In this document: positions 7,320 to 15,916 of the stretch, piece by piece | Layout of the letters: each line of letters starts with the position of its first letter | Position numbering within the stretch: position 1 is the stretch's first letter | Source: Candidatus Cacconaster merdequi | GTDB lineage: Bacteria > Bacteroidota > Bacteroidia > Bacteroidales > UBA932 | Reading direction: 5' to 3' | NCBI GenBank assembly: GCA_018064345.1 | Contig: JAGHVK010000109.1 | Coordinates: 1-38,330, forward strand | Length of the DNA: 38,330 bases | The notes under the pieces: generated by a model | The model's input: only the letters and a program-made list of their open reading frames with translations | Told to the model about the DNA's origin: nothing | Databases searched by the model: none | Translations under genes and position numbers: made by a program

Positions 7320-9001
7320 TGTTCAAGAAAACGTTTCTTTCAGCGATGCTGGCTCTTACCGGCATCGCTTTATACGCTCAGGACATCGACCAGATGATAA
7401 GTTCAATGTCCAGAAAGGAGAAGATTGCTCAGATTGTAATAGTGGAGATCGAGTCCGCGGACGACAGTGTGCGCCGTGCCGCCAAAGCCCAGCTCGCCAG
7501 ACAGGGCCTCGGAGGATTGATAGTGATGGACGACAATCTCACAGCTAACATGCGGCTGATAAATGATCTTCAGAAAGAGGCGAAAATTCCGATGATGGTG
7601 ACTATCGACGGAGAATGGGGAGCATCGATGAGGTACAGGGAATATGCATATTTCCCAAGAGCAATGCAGCTTGGAGCACTCCGTGATCCTCTGCACATCT
7701 ACAGAATGGGACGTCTCATAGGTGAAGAACTCTCACAACTGAAGATATTCGTGAATTTCGCACCTGTCGTGGACATCAACAACAACCCCGCGAATCCCGT
7801 AATCAACACACGCTCTTTCGGAGAAGACCGTGAGAAAGTGGCCGAATTCGGTTGCGCATATATGAAAGGGATGAAGGATGCCGGTGTTGCCGGCTCTGCC
7901 AAGCATTTTCCGGGACACGGAGACACTGACGTTGATTCCCACAAAGGGCTCCCGGTCCTCACTTTCAACAGGTCAAGGCTTGACTCGCTGGAGCTCTATC
8001 CTTTCCGCAGAATGATAAGCGAAGGAGTTGATATGATAATGATCGGCCATCTCAGCGTCCCGGCACTCGATCCGACAGGAACCCCAGCATCAATCTCAAG
8101 TACCATCGTCACTGACATACTTCGAAAGGAACTGGGATTCAACGGTATCATCATTACCGACGCTCTGCAGATGAAAGGCGTTGCCACCGACTACGCCGAT
8201 GCCTCTCTTGCCGCTTACAAGGCAGGTGCCGACATCCTTTTGATGCCTCTTGACGCTTCGGCCACAATCAGGGACCTCGATGCCGCATTCGAACGCGGAG
8301 AACTGTCAGAAACCGACCTTGACGAGCGTGTACGAAAAATGCTTTCTCTCAAGAAACGCTGTGGTATGCTGGCAAACGGCTATTCGCCTCTGATTGAAAT
8401 CTCCGAACTCGCCACAATGGCTAAAAGGCCTCTCACCGAAGCCTATATCCAGGAGTTGTCAGACCGTTCCATGACACTCGTCCGCAACAAGTCACGGCTT
8501 CCGCTGACCGCAGACGTCAAGACGGCCTACGTTGCCTACAACTCCGTTTCTGATGAGAGCAAGGAGTTCTTCAGGCTGATGACCAACTACTGCGACGCTC
8601 AGCGTTTCGACATACCTGCAGGAGCCACTCCCGCTCAGATTGACAGCGTACACAGACTTGTGAAGAAATACAAGAACGTTGTGGTTGCATTCCATTCAGG
8701 CGCACCGATGCCGAGTTCAGGAGGGCCGAAGCGCTTTGCGCAAATCGATTCCGCATCATTTGCCAGAATAGCATCCTGGGGAAAGAGACAGAACCTCTTC
8801 GGAGTTTACCTTGGCAATCCGTACGATCTCAACCGGATGCCGTCTCACAAGTTGTTCGATACCTTCATAATAGGCTATTCCGACAACAAGTTCAACAACA
8901 AGGCCGCCGTTCGCGCATTGTATCTCGGCGGAGCGCAGGGAGTACTTCCTGTAGCTGCCGGAGGATACCCTTGCGGGTTCAAGGCTGACAGAGTGAAGTA
9001 A
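7319..9001 (+). CDS. NagZ-type beta-N-acetylhexosaminidase (GH3), exported
   Basis: 560 residues with a Sec signal (MFKKTFLSAMLALTGIALYA). The GH3 N-terminal barrel spans about 25-345. It has the NagZ loop KHFPGHGDTDVDSH (195-208), which supplies the Asp206/His208 acid-base pair of this branch, and the nucleophile Asp281 in IITDALQMKG. Residues 370-560 form a GH3 C-terminal-like alpha/beta domain. The family removes terminal GlcNAc from peptidoglycan fragments or glycans. Many Bacteroidetes homologues are about 1000 aa because a beta-lactamase domain follows; this one stops before it. It is probably periplasmic or surface-facing, acting with the deacetylase whose stop codon overlaps its start. 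Confidence 0.9.
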   Translation: MFKKTFLSAMLALTGIALYAQDIDQMISSMSRKEKIAQIVIVEIESADDSVRRAAKAQLARQGLGGLIVMDDNLTANMRLINDLQKEAKIPMMVTIDGEWGASMRYREYAYFPRAMQLGALRDPLHIYRMGRLIGEELSQLKIFVNFAPVVDINNNPANPVINTRSFGEDREKVAEFGCAYMKGMKDAGVAGSAKHFPGHGDTDVDSHKGLPVLTFNRSRLDSLELYPFRRMISEGVDMIMIGHLSVPALDPTGTPASISSTIVTDILRKELGFNGIIITDALQMKGVATDYADASLAAYKAGADILLMPLDASATIRDLDAAFERGELSETDLDERVRKMLSLKKRCGMLANGYSPLIEISELATMAKRPLTEAYIQELSDRSMTLVRNKSRLPLTADVKTAYVAYNSVSDESKEFFRLMTNYCDAQRFDIPAGATPAQIDSVHRLVKKYKNVVVAFHSGAPMPSSGGPKRFAQIDSASFARIASWGKRQNLFGVYLGNPYDLNRMPSHKLFDTFIIGYSDNKFNNKAAVRALYLGGAQGVLPVAAGGYPCGFKADRVK

Positions 9002-9023
9002 CAGCGGCCCAATTCGCTTTCAG

Positions 9024-9866
9024 ATGGACAGAAAAATGCCAACCGTAGCCCTGATTTACGATTTTGACGGGACTCTTTCCCCCGGCAATATGCAGGAGTT
9101 CGGCTTCATCCAGGCAATCGGCCAGACTCCGGAAGAATTCTGGACAAAGAGCAATCTGGTTCCCGAAGGTCAGGAGGTGAGCAGCATCCTCTCGTATATG
9201 AAACTGATGATAGACGAGGCCCGCAGGAAGGGAATATCCCTGACACGCGAGTCGTTCGTCTCTTTCGGACGGGAGATAAAGCTGTTTGAAGGGGTGAAGG
9301 AATGGTTCTCAATTATCAACAGATACGGAGAGCAGCACGGGGTGAAGGTGGAGCACTACATCAACTCTTCAGGACAGACCGAGCTCATCGAAGGCACAGA
9401 GATAGCCGGGGAATTCAAGAAGATTTTCGCCTGCTCTTTCTGGTACGATGAAAACGGGGTGGCTGTGTGGCCGGCTGTTGCAGTGGACTACACAGGAAAG
9501 ACACAGTATCTGTTCAAGATTGCGAAAGGCATCCTGGACATCAGCGACAACACCAAGGTAAACGAAAGTCAGGCTGAGGACGAGAAACCGATTCCTTTCA
9601 GCAATATGATTTATCTTGGCGACGGAACGACCGACATTCCTTGTATGAAGATTGTCAAGATGTTCGGAGGAAATTCCATTGCTGTCTACAAAGAAGGGGA
9701 CAGCCACAAGTTGAATACGGCAAGAAAATTGTTGGAACAGGACCGAGTCAATTTCATCTGCAAGGCGGACTATCGCAAGGGCGGTGAAATATACGACGTG
9801 GTAACTGCAATAATCAACAAAATCAAAGCAGAAGATGACTACCGCAATCTTCCCAAGAGTAAGTAA
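9024..9866 (+). CDS. HAD-superfamily hydrolase
   Basis: 280 residues, cytoplasmic, no signal. Motif I is YDFDGTLSP (nucleophile and acid/base Asp pair about residues 13-15), motif II is YINSSGQTE, and motif IV is YLGDGTTDIPC. The cap lies between motifs I and II (about 25-110). These mark a phosphatase-type HAD enzyme, but the substrate is not evident. It starts 22 bp after the GH3 stop. An alternative ATG lies four codons in (MPTVAL) and would suit the fold equally well. The GH3 upstream and VanZ-like protein downstream hint at a role in envelope-glycan or sugar-phosphate metabolism, which is inference from position only. Confidence 0.85.
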   Translation: MDRKMPTVALIYDFDGTLSPGNMQEFGFIQAIGQTPEEFWTKSNLVPEGQEVSSILSYMKLMIDEARRKGISLTRESFVSFGREIKLFEGVKEWFSIINRYGEQHGVKVEHYINSSGQTELIEGTEIAGEFKKIFACSFWYDENGVAVWPAVAVDYTGKTQYLFKIAKGILDISDNTKVNESQAEDEKPIPFSNMIYLGDGTTDIPCMKIVKMFGGNSIAVYKEGDSHKLNTARKLLEQDRVNFICKADYRKGGEIYDVVTAIINKIKAEDDYRNLPKSK

Positions 9867-9875
9867 AGAGAGCTT

Positions 9876-10289
9876 ATGAGCATAAAGCCGTCAGAAAGCA
9901 AAGTGATATACAGAATCCTTTTCATAGTATATCTGCTGTGCTTAGCATACTTGTGTTTCGGAAACCTGGCTTCAGACGCCAAAAATATTTCCGGATGGCT
10001 GCCGGACGCCATTATGGGTATTCCTACCGACAAGTGCATACATTTCTGTATGTTCTTCCCGTTCGTACTGCTGGGTCTTCCTGCCATAAGGAAGGACAAT
10101 GTATGGAGAGCCCTGGCAACAATCATCATCGCCGCTGTTTCAGCAGCATTCGCCTTTGAATTCCTGCAGGATGTCCTCACCGACTACAGGACGACGGATC
10201 CTTGGGATTTCGTCGCGAATATCACGGCCATCACTTTTTCTTCCATATTGATGGCGGTGATTTGTCTTATACGGGAAAGGCGGGTATAG
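9876..10289 (+). CDS. VanZ-like integral membrane protein
   Basis: 137 residues with four predicted membrane helices (about 10-30, 53-70, 79-97, 111-130). The VanZ-family pattern is visible: DKCIHFCMFFPFVLLG in the second helix, EFLQ at the end of the third, then R-x-x-D-x-x-D (YRTTDPWDFVANI) entering the last. Named for a teicoplanin-resistance accessory protein; most family members have no known function. It begins 9 bp after the HAD gene and is the last gene of the operon, followed by a hairpin terminator. There are no other van genes here, so a resistance role should not be assumed. Confidence 0.8.
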   Translation: MSIKPSESKVIYRILFIVYLLCLAYLCFGNLASDAKNISGWLPDAIMGIPTDKCIHFCMFFPFVLLGLPAIRKDNVWRALATIIIAAVSAAFAFEFLQDVLTDYRTTDPWDFVANITAITFSSILMAVICLIRERRV

Positions 10290-10321
10290 AACCGTCTTCT
10301 GAAACCAACCCCGTGATGCAG

Positions 10322-10355
10322 GAAGGCTGGCTCGAGAATGTTCGAACCAGCCTTC
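10322..10355. terminator. Bidirectional hairpin between convergent genes
   Basis: GAAGGCTGG (10322-10330) pairs perfectly with CCAGCCTTC (10347-10355), and TCGA repeats inside (10332-10335 and 10342-10345) extend the stem. It lies between the VanZ-like gene (plus) and the amidase-like gene (minus). No long T-run follows on either side, so termination strength is uncertain. Confidence 0.6.
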
Positions 10356-10380
10356 ATTATTCTGCAGGCGGAAGTGTCCG

Positions 10381-13300
10381 CTATTTGCTGAAGAATCTCA
10401 ATATCTGACGCATCATTTCGTTTCTCTGCAGCGTACCGAGAACCTCGAAAGGAACTCCGAGTGAGACCACCTTGTATGAGCCTTCATACGCCACACCGGC
10501 AGAAATGGAGTTGTCATACCTGTAGATTGTATAGGCGTTGTCACCGGCAGGTACTATTCCGTCAGGCGATTCCACGGCATATATGATACCGTTAGGCTTT
10601 GTCATCCAAGTGTAACCGTCAAACTGTGAAGAGAATCCGAAAGGATTTGCGGCAACTTTGAACTTGCCTCCAAAACTTGCCTGATTTGTCATCCATTTGT
10701 AGTGGAGCACATCCTGAATGAATTTCTTCGTTGCTGCAGTCTGCTCCTTCATCGAATCAGTGATTTCATAATCGAATACAGGCTCCCAGACGTCAGTTGC
10801 GATATTTGCTCCTGATATGAAGATATTTCCTCCAACTGAAGCGAATTCTTCGAGCTGCTTCTGCAACTGCGGGGTGAACACCTGATACTTGAGTGCGCAG
10901 GAACCCTTCCGTCCCACCTGGGTGGTGAGCTGCTTTCCGCAGATTACGTCCACAAGAGCATAGCGGCGCATTTCAACCTTTCCGGCATTCAAGGCGCAGC
11001 GGCTTGCTGAAACAAAACTGTAGCCGTTGTTCATCAAAGCTGTGCCGTGTATGAAAGGATAGTCGAAACTGTTTCCGGCAACGACTTTGTCTTCATAATC
11101 AGAGTTTGAAGAGCCGAAGCCTGCGCTGTCGTCATCCATCCAAGGGATATGGCGGCGGAATTCGTACTGCGAGCCGATATAATTGATATCCTGCAGATAA
11201 GGAACCCCACTGTCCATCTTGTCGTTGAAACCGGCATATGTTGAATCCGGAGAAGCGAAGCTGACAGGAGCGCTGACGCGGTCGAAATTATTGATTACCA
11301 GAGCAACAGGGGCACCTTTGCCTGCTATTCCTGCAGAGAGGATCTCACTTGGGAAACTTTCACCTCCGGCATTCACTGCGGTCACCTTGAAACTGTAGAT
11401 GTGGCCCGGCTCAAGCGTCTGCCTGAAAGATGTTCCATCAATAGAAACGCCATTGTCGAAGGCACCGTTGTCAATCCTCGTGTAGAGCACATAGCTTGAA
11501 GGTACGGCAGTAGCTTCGGCAGGATCTTCGGTAGGAGCCCACGAGAGCTGGATTTCATCACCACGGAGCTTTGTCTCGAATGAATTTACAGGAAGAGGCT
11601 GTACGCAGTATTCGAAATCGTTGAGATATGCCAGATATTTCAGCATTCCTTTATATATGGCACGGGACACTGTAAAGCGGAAAGAAGGGTCGAGACCGTA
11701 TCTCATATCAGCAAGATTCTGGTGTGAAAGCAGTTCCAGCAACATTCCGGGAACCTCAGGGATACGGCTTTCAGCGTATGAACGGTTCCAGAGAAGACGG
11801 CGGTTCCAGTTCGGTTCGAAATTGGCGCGTATGTCATTCACTATCTCAGTCTGCACGATATCGGCATATTCACGTCCGTTCAGACGGCTTTCCTTGTTGA
11901 TGTAGGTATCTTTCCCGTTGGAGTATCTCGTATAAATAGAAAGAGAACCTACGATGCCATCGTCAAGATACGTTCCGGCATCGGTATGGAAAGCGAATGA
12001 AAGGTCGAGAGGAATGTTGTATCCCGGCTTCTTAGGATCGACATACGAACCACCGGCGAGAGCGTTCACCCAACGAGGGCGTGACATGTAATCATCGTTG
12101 TAGTCATTGACTCCGAGGCTGTATGAATAGATTGTGTCGTTGAAACCGGCCCACTGCAACCAGTACCTTGAACCCTCCGTGAACCTTGGATAGCCGGAAA
12201 CCTCAGGCTGTGCCTGGAAGTCCACAGGGTTGCCGTCGTCATCCACGTCGGCTGGCTTGCGTGCTATGTTTCCCATTCCGCCACCGAACTTGACGGCATC
12301 GGCAGTAACCACACTCTTCGAATCGGATGTCTCATTTGTCAGGAAAACGCCCTGGGAGGCATCTTTCCCGGCATTGAAGAAGAATTTGCCAAGATAGATC
12401 CAAGTGCTTCCGCCCATCTTCTGATTGACGCTGAACTCAGTCTCACCGCCATTGTGACGTACAGTGTAGTGTGCAGAAGTCGTGCTGTTGGCAACTGTCT
12501 GATATGAAACATACACCGCATACTCCCCTGCCTCGGCAAGTTCAGGGATCCAGCATACACTGCTCTTTGCAACCTTTGAAGAAGCTGCCTGAGACATCCT
12601 TGCAGTACCCATCCTGAAAGGATTCTCTCCGTGTACATAGAATGCCTTTGTATCAGCGAAACCTGCTTCAGGAGCATCGGACCAGCTTCCTGTTTCACGA
12701 TAGGTATTGAAAGGATTGTCATTATCGACAATCTGCTCGTTCGTATTCCAGTCCCTTTCACGCGGAAGCATAACGACAGCACCGGCATTTTCAAGCATCG
12801 GCACAAGGAAAGGAAGCACGTAACTCTGGGTATAGAGGTCCTCTACGGTCTGGAGACAGCGTGCACGCTGCCACTCCCACCTCTTCAGCGATGGTTCATA
12901 GAATCGTCCGTGGCTCTGCCACAGTGCTATATGCCTCTCCTGCAAGCCTTCTGATATCTGATACGGTTTTGACTCGTTCTTTACCAGAGGCACGAGTCCC
13001 TTGCGGAACTTGACAGCATACTTGGCGTGCTCCTTGACAGGAGTCTGAGACCTCTTTGCAGCATAGAAATTGCTTTTCAGGTTCTCCACCGGTTCATTCT
13101 CCGAAAACAGTTTCACATTGCCGCGGTATCCGGCATACTGCTCAGGAAGCAATGAATTGGCAATCGAATAGATAGCCTCAAGCTCGGCATCGTGGACAGG
13201 ATAGTCGGAAATTTCAGGGTTGAGGTCAAGGCGGAGTGTTTTCTTCTCAACCGCAGCCTTTACAACTGCAATGCGCGAACCGCGAACGGTTGTTGCAGTC

Positions 13301-13428
13301 CTGATATACGAGGTGATTGAATCACCTACAGGCTTGAACTGCTCTTTGACGATGTCCTGCGGGATATCCTGGGCAGGGAGCGCAACGGCCAGTAAAAGTC
13401 CGGCCAGTAAAAGGAATTGTCGTTTCAT
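10381..13428 (-). CDS. Secreted amidase_3-like protein with golvesin-like and FnIII domains
   Basis: 1015 residues with a Sec signal (MKRQFLLLAGLLLAVALPA). It matches the architecture annotated in Bacteroidetes as golvesin C-terminal-like or xanthan-lyase proteins. An N-acetylmuramoyl-L-alanine amidase fold appears to be split. His173 (LWQSHGRFYE) lies before about residue 240. His481 (FAFHTDAG) and Glu565 (GMLLELLSHQ) come after a beta-rich golvesin-like insert (about 245-385). A fibronectin type III domain follows (about 620-710), then a C-terminal region (715-1015) resembling a glutamine-amidotransferase-like fold. The zinc-ligand pattern suggests peptidoglycan amidase activity, unproven. 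No T9SS sorting tail is visible. It is a single-gene unit convergent with the VanZ operon. Confidence 0.78.
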   Translation of the reverse strand: MKRQFLLLAGLLLAVALPAQDIPQDIVKEQFKPVGDSITSYIRTATTVRGSRIAVVKAAVEKKTLRLDLNPEISDYPVHDAELEAIYSIANSLLPEQYAGYRGNVKLFSENEPVENLKSNFYAAKRSQTPVKEHAKYAVKFRKGLVPLVKNESKPYQISEGLQERHIALWQSHGRFYEPSLKRWEWQRARCLQTVEDLYTQSYVLPFLVPMLENAGAVVMLPRERDWNTNEQIVDNDNPFNTYRETGSWSDAPEAGFADTKAFYVHGENPFRMGTARMSQAASSKVAKSSVCWIPELAEAGEYAVYVSYQTVANSTTSAHYTVRHNGGETEFSVNQKMGGSTWIYLGKFFFNAGKDASQGVFLTNETSDSKSVVTADAVKFGGGMGNIARKPADVDDDGNPVDFQAQPEVSGYPRFTEGSRYWLQWAGFNDTIYSYSLGVNDYNDDYMSRPRWVNALAGGSYVDPKKPGYNIPLDLSFAFHTDAGTYLDDGIVGSLSIYTRYSNGKDTYINKESRLNGREYADIVQTEIVNDIRANFEPNWNRRLLWNRSYAESRIPEVPGMLLELLSHQNLADMRYGLDPSFRFTVSRAIYKGMLKYLAYLNDFEYCVQPLPVNSFETKLRGDEIQLSWAPTEDPAEATAVPSSYVLYTRIDNGAFDNGVSIDGTSFRQTLEPGHIYSFKVTAVNAGGESFPSEILSAGIAGKGAPVALVINNFDRVSAPVSFASPDSTYAGFNDKMDSGVPYLQDINYIGSQYEFRRHIPWMDDDSAGFGSSNSDYEDKVVAGNSFDYPFIHGTALMNNGYSFVSASRCALNAGKVEMRRYALVDVICGKQLTTQVGRKGSCALKYQVFTPQLQKQLEEFASVGGNIFISGANIATDVWEPVFDYEITDSMKEQTAATKKFIQDVLHYKWMTNQASFGGKFKVAANPFGFSSQFDGYTWMTKPNGIIYAVESPDGIVPAGDNAYTIYRYDNSISAGVAYEGSYKVVSLGVPFEVLGTLQRNEMMRQILRFFSK

Positions 13429-13463
13429 ATATTGATAAGCTGTTGGATTATTTCAAAAACAAC

Positions 13464-13494
13464 TTTTAAAGTTAGCAAATTTTGCATAAGTTTG
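13464..13494 (+). promoter_or_regulatory. Predicted promoter of the DcyD-like/G1PDH operon
   Basis: TTTT (13464-13467, one mismatch to TTTG), 19-nt spacer, then a perfect -7 element TAAGTTTG (13487-13494). Transcription would begin about 13501, 22 nt before the ATG at 13523. Confidence 0.6.
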
Positions 13495-13522
13495 TATGAA
13501 TCTAAACCATTTATAATACAAA

Positions 13523-14536
13523 ATGAACAAACTCACACTTGCTCTCCTGCCGACAGGCATAAGGAAAATGGAACGCTGGTCCGCAGAAGCGGGAAAGAAC
13601 ATATTCATAAAACGGGATGACCAGACTGGCAGCGAATGGTCCGGAAACAAGATACGAAAGCTTGAGTTCGTAGCCAAAGATGCTCTTGACAAAGGCTGCA
13701 ACCTGTTGATTACCTGCGGAGGAATACAGTCCAACCACTGCCGTGCGACTGTCGCTGTTGCTACTTATCTCGGAATGAAGTCAGCCGTGTTGCTCAGAAT
13801 CAGCGAGACCCCTCAGGTAGAAGGAAACTATTTCCTCGACAAGCTGCTCGGCGCAGACGTGCGGTTCTGCAACAGAGAGGAGTACAGCAACCATCGTGCT
13901 CAGATAATGCAGGAGATGGCAGACGGATATGCCCGCCAGGGTTACAGGCCGTATATCATTCCTGAAGGAGCCTCTTTCGGAGTCGGCACTCAGGGATATT
14001 ACTACGCCATGAAGGAGATTGCCGCACAGGAAGAGGAACTGGGAGTCACCTTCGACACAGTGGTGGTTGCGACAGGTTCCGGAGGGACGGCAGCCGGGCT
14101 CCAACTCTCCAACATCATAAACGGCTACGGCAAGAATGTATTCGGAGTATGTGTCTGCGATGACGAAGCATATTTCAGAAAGATATGTCTGAAATGTTCG
14201 AAGGATTGCCTGCCGTACCTCATCAAGAGCGGAGAGATTTCCCGGGACAAGGCCGAAAAGACTGCCGCAAGCCTCAAGGAAGAGGACTTCTCTTTCATAG
14301 AAGGCTATGTAGGAAGAGGCTACGCATTGAGCGCCCCTGAAGAACTCGAGCATATCAAGCGTCTTGCACAGATGGAGGCCACTGTCTTCGACCCTGTCTA
14401 TACCGGCAAGGCCACTTTCGGTATGGTGAATGAAATGAAACGTGGAGGACGCCTCGAAAGTGCCCGCAATATCCTCTTCATACATACCGGAGGCCTCTAC
14501 GGGCTCTTCCCTGTATCACGCGAATTTGTATTCTGA
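13523..14536 (+). CDS. D-cysteine desulfhydrase / ACC-deaminase family PLP enzyme
   Basis: 337 residues, no signal. Fold-type II PLP enzyme: the PLP-binding lysine is Lys43 in WSGNKIRKLEF. GGIQSNHCRATV follows (Asn/His contacts), then VVATGSGGTAAG binds the cofactor phosphate. Near the C-terminus the IHTGGLYG motif is typical of the DcyD/ACC-deaminase group. The D-cysteine desulfhydrases convert D-cysteine to pyruvate, sulfide and ammonia; related enzymes act on ACC or other D-amino acids, and sequence alone does not settle the substrate. Its length fits the family (about 330). It is the first gene of a three-gene plus-strand operon, 14 bp ahead of the G1P dehydrogenase gene. Confidence 0.85.
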   Translation: MNKLTLALLPTGIRKMERWSAEAGKNIFIKRDDQTGSEWSGNKIRKLEFVAKDALDKGCNLLITCGGIQSNHCRATVAVATYLGMKSAVLLRISETPQVEGNYFLDKLLGADVRFCNREEYSNHRAQIMQEMADGYARQGYRPYIIPEGASFGVGTQGYYYAMKEIAAQEEELGVTFDTVVVATGSGGTAAGLQLSNIINGYGKNVFGVCVCDDEAYFRKICLKCSKDCLPYLIKSGEISRDKAEKTAASLKEEDFSFIEGYVGRGYALSAPEELEHIKRLAQMEATVFDPVYTGKATFGMVNEMKRGGRLESARNILFIHTGGLYGLFPVSREFVF

Positions 14537-14550
14537 GCAATTGGAACCTG

Positions 14551-15906
14551 ATGGAATCTCTTGAAAAAAAAGCAGCCCGCGCGCTGGAGCGCACTACTGA
14601 CACGCGGGAATTATCCATAGGAAGCGGAGCGGTGGCCGGGGTGGCTTCATTCTTCGGAAAATGCTTCCCTTCCTGCCGGGCCACGGTAGTGGCTGACCTC
14701 AACACCTGGAAAGTTGCGGGAAAAGAAGTGGATGAACGTCTCCGCTCCGCCGGGGTTCCCTGCTCGGAGCCATTCATCTTCGAAGATTCTGACCTCTATG
14801 CAGAATGGAGGTTCGTGGAAATGCTCAGGGAAGGTCTTTCAAAAGTTGATACCGTTGCTGTGGCAGTCGGTTCAGGCGTAATCAACGACCTTACAAAGTA
14901 TGTGTCACATCTTCTCGGAAGAAGATATATGTGTGTCGGCACTGCTGCCTCAATGGACGGATTCACATCCTATGGCGCATCCATCACGAAAGACGGTAAC
15001 AAGCAGACTTTCGACTGTCCCGCTCCTTATGCTTTCCTGATGGACCCCGTGATTGCCGCTAAGGCGCCCGGGGAGATGGCAGCATCGGGATATGCCGACC
15101 TTATCGCCAAGATACCTGCCGGAGCGGACTGGATAATTGCCGAAGCTGCCGGAAAAGAGAAGGTGGACCCGTTCTCCTGGTCATTGGTTCAGGATGGACT
15201 GAGGGAATCACTCAGCGCACCGGCTGAGGTTGCCGCCGGCAGCGTTGAAAAAACGGAGCTGCTGTGCGGCGGGCTTCTGATGAGCGGTTTTGCGATGCAG
15301 GCGCTTCAATCCAGCAGGCCTGCCTCCGGCACTGAACACCAGTTCTCCCACTGCTGGGATATGGAAAACCTCAGCTACCCCGACGGGAGACACGTTTCGC
15401 ACGGATTCAAGGTGGGAATCGGCACGCTCATATCCACTGCCGCAATAGAATTCCTTCTTGAAAAGGATCTCCGGACAATCGACATAGAAGAATGTGCAGC
15501 CGGATGGCCTGAATGGGAAGTACTCGAGAAGGGACTCCGCACACTGTTCAAAGGAAAACCGGGACATCTTGCCAGAGCCCTGAAAGAGACTGCCGGCAAA
15601 TATGTCACGCGAGAACAGCTGAAAGAGGAACTTGCTCATCTACAACAGATCTGGCCTGAGCTAAGAGATAAAGCCGCATCGCAGATAATGCCATTCGACC
15701 AGGTCCGTGAGTCGCTGAAGCTTGTCGGAGCGCCATACGAGCCTGAAATGATATGCGTAAGTCGTGAGCATCTCAGGGAGAGTTTCAACTTCATCCCATA
15801 TATGCGCAGCAGATATACCGCAATTGACGTAATCCACCGGTTCGGACTGCTGCCGGAACTGGAAGAGAGGCTGTTCGGCAAGGGCGGCAGATGGGAGATA
15901 ATATAG
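14551..15906 (+). CDS. sn-Glycerol-1-phosphate dehydrogenase (AraM/EgsA type)
   Basis: 451 residues. It reduces DHAP to sn-glycerol-1-phosphate with NAD(P)H. The iron-alcohol-dehydrogenase-like fold shows the nucleotide loop VAVGSGVINDLTKY (about 104-117) and TAASMDGFTSYGAS. Likely metal ligands are Asp183 (SGYADLIAK), His263 (SGTEHQFSH) and His284 (HVSHGFKVGIGT). Length and motifs match the bacterial AraM family; the archaeal enzymes are shorter (about 350). In Bacillus the product feeds heptaprenylglyceryl phosphate synthesis. No prenyltransferase is adjacent here, so the pathway is open. It is flanked by the desulfhydrase (14 bp) and the secreted propeller-like protein (10 bp). Confidence 0.9.
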   Translation: MESLEKKAARALERTTDTRELSIGSGAVAGVASFFGKCFPSCRATVVADLNTWKVAGKEVDERLRSAGVPCSEPFIFEDSDLYAEWRFVEMLREGLSKVDTVAVAVGSGVINDLTKYVSHLLGRRYMCVGTAASMDGFTSYGASITKDGNKQTFDCPAPYAFLMDPVIAAKAPGEMAASGYADLIAKIPAGADWIIAEAAGKEKVDPFSWSLVQDGLRESLSAPAEVAAGSVEKTELLCGGLLMSGFAMQALQSSRPASGTEHQFSHCWDMENLSYPDGRHVSHGFKVGIGTLISTAAIEFLLEKDLRTIDIEECAAGWPEWEVLEKGLRTLFKGKPGHLARALKETAGKYVTREQLKEELAHLQQIWPELRDKAASQIMPFDQVRESLKLVGAPYEPEMICVSREHLRESFNFIPYMRSRYTAIDVIHRFGLLPELEERLFGKGGRWEII

Positions 15907-15916
15907 AACAAGTCAA

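Noticed and set aside
9876-10289. Vancomycin/teicoplanin resistance gene
   Set aside because: VanZ-like proteins are widespread without vanHAX; none of those genes is here.
13781-14485. 234-codon minus-strand frame opposite the DcyD-like gene
   Set aside because: Antisense shadow; the plus frame carries all PLP-enzyme motifs.
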